In this document: positions 1 through 6,669 of the stretch, piece after piece
Layout of the letters: each line of letters opens with the position of its first letter
How positions within the stretch are numbered: position 1 is the stretch's first letter
Position numbers and translations under genes: made by a program
The notes under the pieces: generated by a model
The model's input: the letters and a program-made list of their open reading frames with translations, nothing else
Databases searched by the model: none
Told to the model about the DNA's origin: nothing
NCBI GenBank assembly: GCA_938003725.1
Contig: CALKXX010000012.1
Coordinates: 1 to 16,532, forward strand
Length of the DNA stretch: 16,532 nt
From: an uncultured Sphingomonadaceae bacterium
GTDB lineage: Bacteria; Pseudomonadota; Alphaproteobacteria; Sphingomonadales; Sphingomonadaceae
Direction: 5' to 3'

Positions 1-861
1 GACGAAGATGTTGCCAATGAAGGCGCCGCCACACTCGAGAAATTGGCAGACCGTGCTGATAAGGACAAAGTCCAGGCGCTGCTTTCTGGTGAGGCCGATA
101 ATCTAGATGCATATTTAGAAATTCATGCTGGTGCAGGTGGAACGGAAAGCCAGGATTGGGCTGAGATGCTGTTGCGCATGTATCAACGCTGGGCAGAAGG
201 GCGGGGCTATAAGATTTCCATGGTTGATTATCAGGCTGGCGATCAAGCTGGCATCAAGTCGGCCACTTTAGAGATAAAGGGCGACAACGCCTATGGTTTT
301 GCAAAAACCGAAAGCGGCGTGCATCGGCTGGTGCGCATCTCACCTTTTGATAGCGCCGCAAAACGCCATACCAGCTTTTCGAGCGTTTGGGTTTATCCGG
401 TAATCGATGACAGTTTCGAAGTAGAGATTAACGAGAGCGACTTGAAGATCGACACCTATCGTGCTTCTGGTTCCGGCGGTCAGCATGTTAACACGACCGA
501 TAGTGCGGTTCGGATCACACACCAACCGACCGGCATTGTAGTGGCGTCGCAAAATGACCGTAGCCAGCACAAAAATCGCGCCACCGCGATGGGCATGTTG
601 AAGGCACGTTTATTCGAAGCCGAACTGCAACGACGCGAGGCCGAAGCGACCGGGGAATATGAAGCCAAAACCGAAATTGGTTGGGGTCATCAGATCCGCA
701 GCTACGTTTTGCAACCCTATCAGATGGTAAAGGACCTGCGTACCGGTGAAACATCAAGCGCCCCCGGCGACGTACTGGACGGCGGTCTTGATTCCTTTAT
801 CGCCGCCGCCCTCGCCCAGCGCGTGACCGGCGAAAAAGTCGATGTTGAGGATGTGGACTAG
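1..861 (+). CDS. prfB: Peptide chain release factor 2 (RF2), 5' end missing
   Basis: The reading frame is open from base 1, so the gene starts outside the window; 286 residues are visible and about 80-90 N-terminal residues of a normal RF2 are missing. RF2 recognises UAA and UGA stop codons in the ribosomal A site and triggers peptide release. The stop-codon recognition tripeptide SPF is encoded at 340-348, which separates RF2 from RF1 (PxT). The catalytic GGQ motif is encoded at 475-483 within GSGGQHVN, followed by the usual DSAVRITHxPTGIVV stretch. The C-terminus is complete and ends in an acidic tail. The stop codon TAG (859-861) overlaps the stop of the convergent RTX gene. Any programmed +1 frameshift site would lie upstream of the window and cannot be judged. 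In related bacteria prfB follows mrcA; here it does not. Confidence 0.97.
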   Translation, partial: DEDVANEGAATLEKLADRADKDKVQALLSGEADNLDAYLEIHAGAGGTESQDWAEMLLRMYQRWAEGRGYKISMVDYQAGDQAGIKSATLEIKGDNAYGFAKTESGVHRLVRISPFDSAAKRHTSFSSVWVYPVIDDSFEVEINESDLKIDTYRASGSGGQHVNTTDSAVRITHQPTGIVVASQNDRSQHKNRATAMGMLKARLFEAELQRREAEATGEYEAKTEIGWGHQIRSYVLQPYQMVKDLRTGETSSAPGDVLDGGLDSFIAAALAQRVTGEKVDVEDVD

Positions 862-2846
862 AGCAGAAAGTCTCCGTCTACAAATGCACCGATGCTTTTC
901 ATCGCCGGACCGTCGGTTGCGCCGACAAAGTCCGCTTGGGTCAGATCAATCACGCCATCCAAGCGGATCGCGAAATCGGCCGTTCCGTCGCCGTCCGTGT
1001 CGCCCTGTATCAGAGTGAAGGCGTTGCCGCCCTGCTCGAAACGCAGTTCGCCGGCCGTTCCGCTGAAATCTTCATCAGCGATCAGTGTGAAGGCATCATT
1101 CGCACCGCCGTCAATCGCATCAATTGCGCTTAGGTCAATTACATCGCCATCCGTTTGACTAAAGTCCCTTACGCGGTCAGCCGTAACGCTGGTAATTCCC
1201 GGAGCCAAAGATGCGGCATCAAAAACAAATGTATCGGCATCAGCACCGCCGCTTACAATATCGCGCCCTGCACCGCCATCAATCTCATCTTCTCCGGCAT
1301 CGCCAAACAGTTGATCTAGTTGAGCTCCACCTGACAAAATATCGTCATCATCACCGCCATTTAGGACGTCAAAGCCATCGCCGCCATTGAGTTGGTCCAT
1401 GCCGACGTCACCGTTTAGCGTGTCATTGCCCGTATCACCGTTCAAAACATCATCATTGTCTCCGCCATTCAATATGTCGGACAGGGCACCGCCGTTTAGC
1501 GTATCATTTCCGGTGCCGCCGTTCAGCGTATCGTTACCATTTTCGCCATTCAATATGTCATTGCCACCCTCGCCGTTGATGATGTCATTGCCTGTGCGAC
1601 CGAAAACCGTATCCATACCATCGCCGGCATCGATAATATTATTCGCGCCTGAGCCAGAGATTACATTATCCAGTTCATTCCCCGTACCATTGATCGCGGC
1701 GGCTCCGAACAGCTGCAGATTTTCTACGTTTGCTGCCAACGCAAAAGAGATATTGGCGCGAACAAGATCGGTTCCCTCTCCCACATTCTCGTTAATAGTA
1801 TCGCTGGCATCGGCGAATTGATAAATATCATCGCCCGTTCCGCCGTTTAGAATGTCCGCGCCAGTACCGCCGTTCAGCCGGTCATTACCACCCTCACCGT
1901 TAAGCGTGTCGTTATCCTCAAAACCGTTCAGAACGTCGTCATCAGCACCTGCAAATAATATATCGGCACCAGCCGTACCTTCTAGGCTGTCGCCGTCGCT
2001 ATCCGCGCCGTTCACCGTAATGGTGACTGTCGCGGTATCATCGCCGTTCAATTCATAGGTAAATGTTTCCAGAAAGCTTGTGTTGCTTGCTCCTGAAGCG
2101 GGACCCGGTAGTTCCGTGAAACTTCCATTGGGATCATAGCTAAATGTGCCGTCTGCATTTACCGTGAGCAACGCGCCCGAAGCCAAGGTGATTTGTGCGC
2201 CTACATTGGCCAACAGTCCATTTACCTGAGTTATTGTAAGAGGGTCATCTGCATCCGTATCCGCCGTCGTCGGATTGGCGTCAAACAGACTTAGCCCGGT
2301 GCCAATCGCTGTATTCTCGTCGGTTGCAAACGCGTCGTCAATTGCCTCTGCTGCGGCATCAAAGGTTTGACCGGTATTTACCCCGCCAAATGTATTGGCC
2401 ATTTCAGCAGCCCAAGTGAAGTCTTCGGCCTGTGTTCCCTGTCCGACACGCTGAAGCGAGAAACCGACTGGTGTTGTACTGGACTCCTCGACGCCAATGT
2501 CTGTGCTAACCATCCCGTTGGCCGGTCCATCGGCCGCCGTTATCACGCCTTCATAGCTCAGGAATTCGACCACGGTTCCGGTGTTGTCGACCAGAGCAAA
2601 ACCATCCGGAGCACCATTTTGAATGCCGGCTTGCGCAAAGGACAATGTGCCATAGCCATTTTGTTGATCGGCGATCGTACCCGATAGATTTATTGTCGCA
2701 TAAACCCGGCTGCCATTCCCGTTATAGAGCGCGATTGTCCATCCTGTCAGATCGGTTCCTGCCAGCCCCGCAACCTCTATGGACTCTGCAGTATCGCCGC
2801 CAACATTGTCATAGTGAATTTCATTGAAAAAGGTTTGCATGTTCAT
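858..2846 (-). CDS. Secreted RTX calcium-binding protein with N-terminal lamin-tail-like domain
   Basis: A 662-residue protein from the ATG at 2846. This start is preferred over an in-frame TTG at 2885 because GGAG lies just upstream; a second ATG at 2840 has the better spacing and is also possible. Visible parts in order: a lamin-tail-like (LTD) domain at about 5-150 (FFNEIHYDN, GWTIALYNGNG, DGFALVDNTG); a cadherin/VCBS-like beta domain at about 165-282 (DDAFATDENT, then GTFSYDPNGSF and TFTYELNG); glycine/aspartate-rich RTX nonapeptides at about 289-545, interrupted at about 341-395; and a serralysin-type C-terminal region (ADTFVFD, VRDFSQTDGDVIDLS). There is no N-terminal signal peptide. 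The protein ends in DGDFLL, an acidic residue followed by hydrophobic ones, as in type I secretion signals. It is likely exported by an ABC/HlyD/TolC system, none of which is encoded here. No nuclease or protease catalytic domain is visible, so it may be a surface or matrix protein; its exact function is unknown. Confidence 0.9.
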   Translation of the reverse strand: MNMQTFFNEIHYDNVGGDTAESIEVAGLAGTDLTGWTIALYNGNGSRVYATINLSGTIADQQNGYGTLSFAQAGIQNGAPDGFALVDNTGTVVEFLSYEGVITAADGPANGMVSTDIGVEESSTTPVGFSLQRVGQGTQAEDFTWAAEMANTFGGVNTGQTFDAAAEAIDDAFATDENTAIGTGLSLFDANPTTADTDADDPLTITQVNGLLANVGAQITLASGALLTVNADGTFSYDPNGSFTELPGPASGASNTSFLETFTYELNGDDTATVTITVNGADSDGDSLEGTAGADILFAGADDDVLNGFEDNDTLNGEGGNDRLNGGTGADILNGGTGDDIYQFADASDTINENVGEGTDLVRANISFALAANVENLQLFGAAAINGTGNELDNVISGSGANNIIDAGDGMDTVFGRTGNDIINGEGGNDILNGENGNDTLNGGTGNDTLNGGALSDILNGGDNDDVLNGDTGNDTLNGDVGMDQLNGGDGFDVLNGGDDDDILSGGAQLDQLFGDAGEDEIDGGAGRDIVSGGADADTFVFDAASLAPGITSVTADRVRDFSQTDGDVIDLSAIDAIDGGANDAFTLIADEDFSGTAGELRFEQGGNAFTLIQGDTDGDGTADFAIRLDGVIDLTQADFVGATDGPAMKSIGAFVDGDFLL
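1212..1985 (-). repeat. RTX nonapeptide repeat array inside the secreted protein gene
   Basis: Roughly 9-residue units of the GGxGxDxLN type recur across residues about 289-545 (for example GGNDRLNGG, GNDTLNGGTG). At DNA level this gives short degenerate repeats with an 18- or 27-bp period, such as GCCGTTTAGCGTATCATT and close variants around 1490-1560. The units bind calcium in known RTX proteins and fold into a parallel beta roll once outside the cell. A non-repeat segment encoding residues 341-395 splits the array in two. Confidence 0.88.
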
Positions 2847-2898
2847 ATTTCTCCGCAGCGGTTCACGATACCGGTCTCGCTTCAAATAGCCGGATTAA

Positions 2899-2927
2899 GT
2901 GCCAAAATACTGGCGAGCAGGTGGCAC
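2899..2927. repeat. Inverted repeat GTGCCA-N17-TGGCAC upstream of the RTX gene
   Basis: Perfect 6-bp arms (2899-2904 and 2922-2927) lie about 55-80 bp upstream of the RTX start, in the 298-bp divergent spacer (2847-3144) between the RTX and methyltransferase genes. On the minus strand a TTGACG hexamer (2935-2930) sits next to the outer arm and could be a -35 element, with a poor CAGTAT 17 bp further on. It may be an operator or an RNA hairpin. The rest of the spacer holds only a short TGCC-TGAA-GGCA hairpin (3063-3074); I see no gene in it. Confidence 0.3.
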
Positions 2928-3144
2928 ATCGTCAACTGGAACAAGCCAAACCGTGTAGATTTTACAATCTTTGCAAAAGAAGTCGATACCAATGGCTGTG
3001 CATCACAATAGCCGATTATCAAGGATATTTTCCTAGCTCTCAATGAAGCATTTCCAGGATTGTGCCTGAAGGCAGCGAGGCGGCATATTTATCTACCGGC
3101 AGAAACTCGTTGATAGCCACGGGCGGGTAGCCTAGTTTCACCAT

Positions 3145-3909
3145 ATGCCTGCCCTATCTGCCCTTTCGATCCGATCAATTCTTGGCATCAGTCTTTTGCT
3201 GGGACTATCTGCGACCGTGACCGCGTGCAAACGACTGCCGGATGAGGATTCCGGACGGCCGGAAACGGCACGCGCCTATCCTCCGGCATCAAGACCGGTG
3301 GCCGCTTTGGCCGGGAACCAGTGGTCGACCGAAACCGCGCGCGACAAACGCGGCGAAGCAGAAGAAATCATGAAAGCCGCCGGATTGGAACCGGGAATGA
3401 CCGTCGCGGATATCGGCGCCGGTGAAGGATATTATACCGTTCGGCTTGCAGAAAAAGTTGGCACAAATGGCCGCGTCTTGGCTCAGGATATCGACCAAGA
3501 GGCAATTGATCGACTAGCCGAACGAGTTAATCGCGATGCACTGGATAATGTTTCCATCAAACTCGGAGCTGGCGACAATCCACGATTACCCAAGAATAGC
3601 TTTGACCGGGTATTTCTGGTCCATATGTATCATGAAGTCAGGGAGCCATACGCATTTTTATCTCGCCTGCGCCCTGCGATAAAGGCGGACAAAGATGCCA
3701 AGGGTGAAGTTATTGTCGTGGATGTGGATCGCCCCTTTGCTGAACACGGCATTGCGCCGAAACAATTATTTTGTGAATTCGAGGCGGTTGGCTATGAGTT
3801 GATCGGGTTTATGGAACGTCCGGAATTGGGCGGTTATTTCGCACGGTTCCGGCCAGCCGGCGACGCCCCGTTACCAGGAAATATTATACCCTGCGCACTG
3901 CAGGAATAA
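3145..3909 (+). CDS. Lipoprotein-like class I SAM-dependent methyltransferase
   Basis: A 254-residue protein. Residues 1-27 form a hydrophobic signal segment ending in the lipobox VTAC, with the lipidated Cys at position 28, so it is predicted to be an envelope lipoprotein. The rest is a Rossmann-type methyltransferase. Motif I (VADIGAGEGYYTVRLAE) lies at about 87-103, an acidic residue after the second strand (AQDID) at about 113-117, and FDRVFLVHMYHEV at about 154-166. The FCEFEAVGYELI segment near 209-220 is the usual late-domain 'GF' element. The substrate is unknown. It lacks the NPPY motif of PrmC, so it is not the release factor methyltransferase despite prfB being nearby. It is divergent from the RTX gene and convergent with the small gene at 3927. 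The Shine-Dalgarno sequence is weak. An export signal on a SAM-dependent enzyme is odd and is discussed as a finding. Confidence 0.88.
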   Translation: MPALSALSIRSILGISLLLGLSATVTACKRLPDEDSGRPETARAYPPASRPVAALAGNQWSTETARDKRGEAEEIMKAAGLEPGMTVADIGAGEGYYTVRLAEKVGTNGRVLAQDIDQEAIDRLAERVNRDALDNVSIKLGAGDNPRLPKNSFDRVFLVHMYHEVREPYAFLSRLRPAIKADKDAKGEVIVVDVDRPFAEHGIAPKQLFCEFEAVGYELIGFMERPELGGYFARFRPAGDAPLPGNIIPCALQE

Positions 3910-3926
3910 CTGGACCATATGATGTT

Positions 3927-4139
3927 TCAAGCTGCGACGTGATTTGAATTTGCACGCTGTCCTGCCTTTGCCTTGCGGTAAAGTCTTTTCCAATGTTGAC
4001 GGTCTCTTTGGGGCATTGTCTCGTCCCCTGCACGGTCACGTAAAACAATGACGGTTTCTTCTCCATATTTGGAGAACAGTCTTTTAACTTCCAACGTGTC
4101 TTTCGCTCGACGTTGCTTCGATTCAAATAATGTAAACAT
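3927..4139 (-). CDS. Probable small protein of unknown function
   Basis: An open frame encoding 70 residues from the ATG at 4139 (or 90 from an in-frame ATG at 4199). The protein is strongly basic and probably helical: it begins MFTLFESKQRR, contains KRLFSKYGEETVIVLRDRA, and continues with RDRQHWKRLYRKAK. Charged and hydrophobic residues alternate as expected of a real short helical protein, and it reads in the same direction as the caspase-like gene that ends 107 bp upstream. A TAAAAT hexamer (4192-4187, minus strand) with TTGTAA 19 bp upstream could be its promoter, which would favour the 4139 start. Its stop lies 17 bp from the end of the convergent methyltransferase gene. I do not recognise a named family. 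The alternative is that this 337-bp gap (3910-4246) is non-coding. Confidence 0.5.
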   Translation of the reverse strand: MFTLFESKQRRAKDTLEVKRLFSKYGEETVIVLRDRAGDETMPQRDRQHWKRLYRKAKAGQRANSNHVAA

Positions 4140-4246
4140 TGCTAGTCCCGGATTATTTTGCGCCCCGGTGCGAATCGCTTTACAGGATTTTACCTCCATT
4201 TTGAAGCGAGTTTACAATATTTTTGAGAGAACTGTCCGCAACGGGC

Positions 4247-6481
4247 TTACGCAGCAATGACCCGTTTACGTTCATCATCATAGATATCAGCTGAGAGCGA
4301 TGCCATAACGGTATATCCGCTGTCTCCGCGACCACGGCACATACGCTTTGATACGCGGGTTTCTTCGCCATCGATAATCGCAACATCAGTAATGTTCAGG
4401 CATTTGCTGCCATTCGGTTCCGTGTTCAACGCCGTAACTGTAGAAGATCCGGACACCCCTTTTCTGGAGGGGCTCTGCCAATTTGCAACTGCGCCTACTT
4501 CTTCTTTTTCGGTAACTTCAATCGTCGCCTTCGCTGCTTCCTTTTGTTCATCTGCAGTAAGCTGACAAGCTATCTCGCCAACAAGAACGGCTCCAAAGCC
4601 ACTGGAAATTATAGTACCAACGGTTCCAAGACCAGCTGCATCACCAACGACGCCGCCCAATATCCCACCGAGCAAACCGCCACCCTTGCGCGCATTTTTG
4701 CACTTTTGCGGACTTTTGCCTTTGTCAGCCTTTTGTTTTTCGTCGCCTTCTTCTTTTTTGGGCTTTGCTCTTTTTGCCGAGCTGTCCGGAACAGCATAGC
4801 CATTACACCCGGAGTTGAAGCAAAAACGATCTTGCAAATAAGCACGGTCATCCTGATACCGTTTTTCCGTGGCTCGATAATCGGTCAGATTTACCCCGTC
4901 CGGATTGGAGTCGCCATGCTCCTGCATCATCTCCGCATAGAAACGATCACGCGTTGCCGCTTTATATTCCATCCGGCCCGCGACTTTATCGGTATAAATT
5001 TTGGAAATCTCATTCTGATGCTCGATCATGCGTTCCCGAAATGGTGTCAGAATTTCGGAGTAAAATTGATCCAGCAATTTGGTGCAGCGCGTCGTATCAT
5101 CGGCACGATCAAATGGTGCATCGATTTTTTGCCAGTCCTCTCGGCAATCTGGGTAGGTGGAAATGTCCAGTTTTGGTGTCGGCGGCAATTGAGGCACATC
5201 TGGCTCGGCTGCCGTTGGTGCCACATAAGCAAGATCAGCCCCCGATAGCTGCGGCGCTGTCTCAGCAGCGTCCTGAGGTCGGTTGGGAGGCATTCGCGCT
5301 GGCTGCGCCGTCGGCTGATTGTCAATTTCCGGTTGGCGTTCCTGCGGCAGCGGTGTGGACGGGGGCTGTACTTTCGCCAGCGCAATCTGTGGAGATGCTT
5401 CGGTCTTTGGTTCAATTGATGGCGGTTGCTGCGCTACATCCGGCTCGGGTGCCGGCGCTGTAATTTTTTGTGGCTCTGGTTTTTGCACAGTCGATACCGG
5501 TGGTCTCTGGCTAACCGTCAATGGATTGGGAGTCGTCAACCGAGTTATATTCTCAGCCGCCATATCGGCAAATAATCCGTTGGGGAATTCGCCAAGATAA
5601 GCGCGGAACCCGCCAATGGTATTGGCTGAGACGGCGCCCCTCCACATAAGGGCGTCCAATCCAGCACGATTAACGGCATCATTGGCCGGGGGTCGCTGGA
5701 CAACTGCCGGAGCAGGTGCAGGCAAAGGTGGCGGTTTACGCACCAAATAGACAGGTGTTCCAGTGATGCTCGCACTGACAAATGGCCGTTGGTTCCCACC
5801 GGTTGCGGACAGGACATCATCCCTTACCGCTCCGCCCAGTAATTGTATGGGCAGATCCGGCTGGGGCAGTCTCTTGGCGAGCGATGTTGCGAAAGGCGAA
5901 TTGTCATCATCGCCATCCGTTGCCGTTTGCCCCGGCGCAGCTGCATATATCACGAGCACATCATCGGCTTCGATCCCAATCAAGCCGCGTGCAACCGCTC
6001 TGCGCCCCGACTTCCATGATCGACCAAAGGGGTTGTTGCGGCATGCGTCGAGAATAACCATCCGGATCTGTGCCCCGTCCAGCGATTCCATTACACGTTC
6101 AAGATTGATCGACTCATACGGCAAGTCGAAACTGGACTTTAGCTCTGCATCAACCGGAATAAGCCAGTTTTTCCCCTGCCCCTCTATTCCATGGCCTGCA
6201 TAATAGATCATCGCAACTTCGGCACCATTTGCCTTTTCCCGAAAGTTCCTGAGTGCGCGCTGAAAGTTTTTCTGCGAAAGGTCGCGCGCTACGATGACGT
6301 CGTCAAAACCCGCCCGTTCGGCAGACGCCGCGACCAGCTTTGCATCGTTAACGGGGTTATCGAGGGAACCGGTCTTCTCATAATCTGAATTGCCGATGAT
6401 GAGTGCAACTTTGCGCGCATCCGCATCTGCCGACCATAGCAGCAGCATATATATGCCGATTGCCAGCCAGCTTCTGACCAT
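4247..6481 (-). CDS. Secreted caspase-like (peptidase C14) protein with C-terminal 17-kDa-antigen-like domain
   Basis: A 744-residue protein. The ATG at 6481 is chosen because GGGGGGAATC precedes it and a signal peptide follows directly (residues 1-22, ending ADA before RKVALIIG); the upstream in-frame extension to 6550 lacks these. A caspase-like domain covers about 23-248, with catalytic His97 in YYAGHGIE and Cys147 in LDACRNNPFG, both intact. A short TPR/Sel1-like motif (FRAYLGEFPNGLFADMAAE) follows at about 292-310, then a Pro/Gln/Ala-rich linker at about 315-440. After a Cys-containing helical segment (about 445-560) and a Lys-rich stretch, residues about 598-730 hold a glycine zipper (GGGLLGGILGGVVGDAAG) and an LTADEQKEAA...NWQSP...GVSGSSTVTA...C...MCRG pattern resembling rickettsial 17-kDa surface antigens. 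It is likely periplasmic or outer-membrane associated. Substrate unknown. It is divergent from the ClpP-like gene. Confidence 0.92.
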   Translation of the reverse strand: MVRSWLAIGIYMLLLWSADADARKVALIIGNSDYEKTGSLDNPVNDAKLVAASAERAGFDDVIVARDLSQKNFQRALRNFREKANGAEVAMIYYAGHGIEGQGKNWLIPVDAELKSSFDLPYESINLERVMESLDGAQIRMVILDACRNNPFGRSWKSGRRAVARGLIGIEADDVLVIYAAAPGQTATDGDDDNSPFATSLAKRLPQPDLPIQLLGGAVRDDVLSATGGNQRPFVSASITGTPVYLVRKPPPLPAPAPAVVQRPPANDAVNRAGLDALMWRGAVSANTIGGFRAYLGEFPNGLFADMAAENITRLTTPNPLTVSQRPPVSTVQKPEPQKITAPAPEPDVAQQPPSIEPKTEASPQIALAKVQPPSTPLPQERQPEIDNQPTAQPARMPPNRPQDAAETAPQLSGADLAYVAPTAAEPDVPQLPPTPKLDISTYPDCREDWQKIDAPFDRADDTTRCTKLLDQFYSEILTPFRERMIEHQNEISKIYTDKVAGRMEYKAATRDRFYAEMMQEHGDSNPDGVNLTDYRATEKRYQDDRAYLQDRFCFNSGCNGYAVPDSSAKRAKPKKEEGDEKQKADKGKSPQKCKNARKGGGLLGGILGGVVGDAAGLGTVGTIISSGFGAVLVGEIACQLTADEQKEAAKATIEVTEKEEVGAVANWQSPSRKGVSGSSTVTALNTEPNGSKCLNITDVAIIDGEETRVSKRMCRGRGDSGYTVMASLSADIYDDERKRVIAA
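4292..4690 (-). other. Region encoding the 17-kDa surface antigen-like glycine-zipper domain
   Basis: This part of the caspase-like gene encodes residues about 598-730. It begins with small-residue GxxxG-type spacing over about 40 residues, which can form a helical membrane hairpin. A domain with two conserved cysteines (Cys694 and Cys715) follows, together with an NWQSPSRKGVSGSSTVTA-like segment. In stand-alone 17-kDa antigens a lipobox precedes this module; here a caspase domain and linker precede it instead. Domain identity is judged from pattern only. Confidence 0.7.
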
Positions 6482-6529
6482 GATTCCCCCCAAAGTTACC
6501 CGTTTTTGTGCCGTACACCGCCTGCTACC

Positions 6530-6547
6530 CGCAACGCCGGGGTTGCG
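6530..6547. repeat. Hairpin CGCAAC-GCCGGG-GTTGCG in the caspase gene leader
   Basis: A perfect 6-bp inverted repeat with a 6-nt loop lies 49 bp upstream of the caspase-like start codon, in its predicted 5' untranslated region. It could form an RNA hairpin or be an operator. No T-tract follows, so it is not an intrinsic terminator. Confidence 0.35.
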
Positions 6548-6611
6548 CAAGAGAAGGCGCAGCTGCTTTTTGGTTCTATTTGGTACAAAAGTCTATGATC
6601 CACAGCATAGC

Positions 6612-6640
6612 TTGTGACACGGTTCTGGTTAGATTATAGG
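6612..6640 (+). promoter_or_regulatory. Candidate promoter for the ClpP-like gene
   Basis: TTGTGA (6612-6617) and TATAGG (6635-6640) are separated by 17 bp, giving a sigma-70-like promoter with four of six matches in each box. A transcript would start about 20-25 bp before the start codon at 6670, whose Shine-Dalgarno sequence AGGA is at 6659-6662. Prediction by eye only. Confidence 0.4.
6633..6638 (-). promoter_or_regulatory. Candidate -10 box (TATAAT) for the caspase-like gene
   Basis: On the minus strand 6638-6633 reads TATAAT, a perfect -10 hexamer, located about 150 bp upstream of the caspase-like start. The -35 region is poor (CTGATA at 16-bp spacing). It overlaps the TATAGG box of the divergent gene by four bases (6635-6638), so RNA polymerase could not occupy both promoters at once. 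Confidence 0.35.
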
Positions 6641-6669
6641 TCAGTTGGATCAGATATCAGGATAATATT

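Noticed and set aside
1387..1821. 144-codon plus-strand frame antisense to the RTX repeats
   Set aside because: Low-complexity Ser/Pro/Phe product is a direct shadow of the repeat-coding strand.
1212..1985. Regular short repeats that could suggest a CRISPR array or tandem-repeat locus
   Set aside because: The repeats have an 18/27-bp period, stay in frame and encode RTX nonapeptides; there are no unique spacers.
2847..2885. Longer RTX start at the TTG at 2885
   Set aside because: It adds a basic stretch without a ribosome binding site, whereas the ATG at 2846 has GGAG upstream and starts just before the LTD domain.
3145..3909. Methyltransferase as PrmC acting on the nearby RF2
   Set aside because: It lacks the NPPY motif and the PrmC N-terminal domain, and it carries an export signal.
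4544..5248. 234-codon plus-strand frame antisense to the caspase-like gene
   Set aside because: Its codons mirror the Pro/Lys-rich real frame; no domain, no ribosome binding site.
6482..6550. Upstream extension of the caspase-like protein (23 extra residues)
   Set aside because: It would bury the signal peptide and covers the purine-rich ribosome binding site and the leader hairpin.
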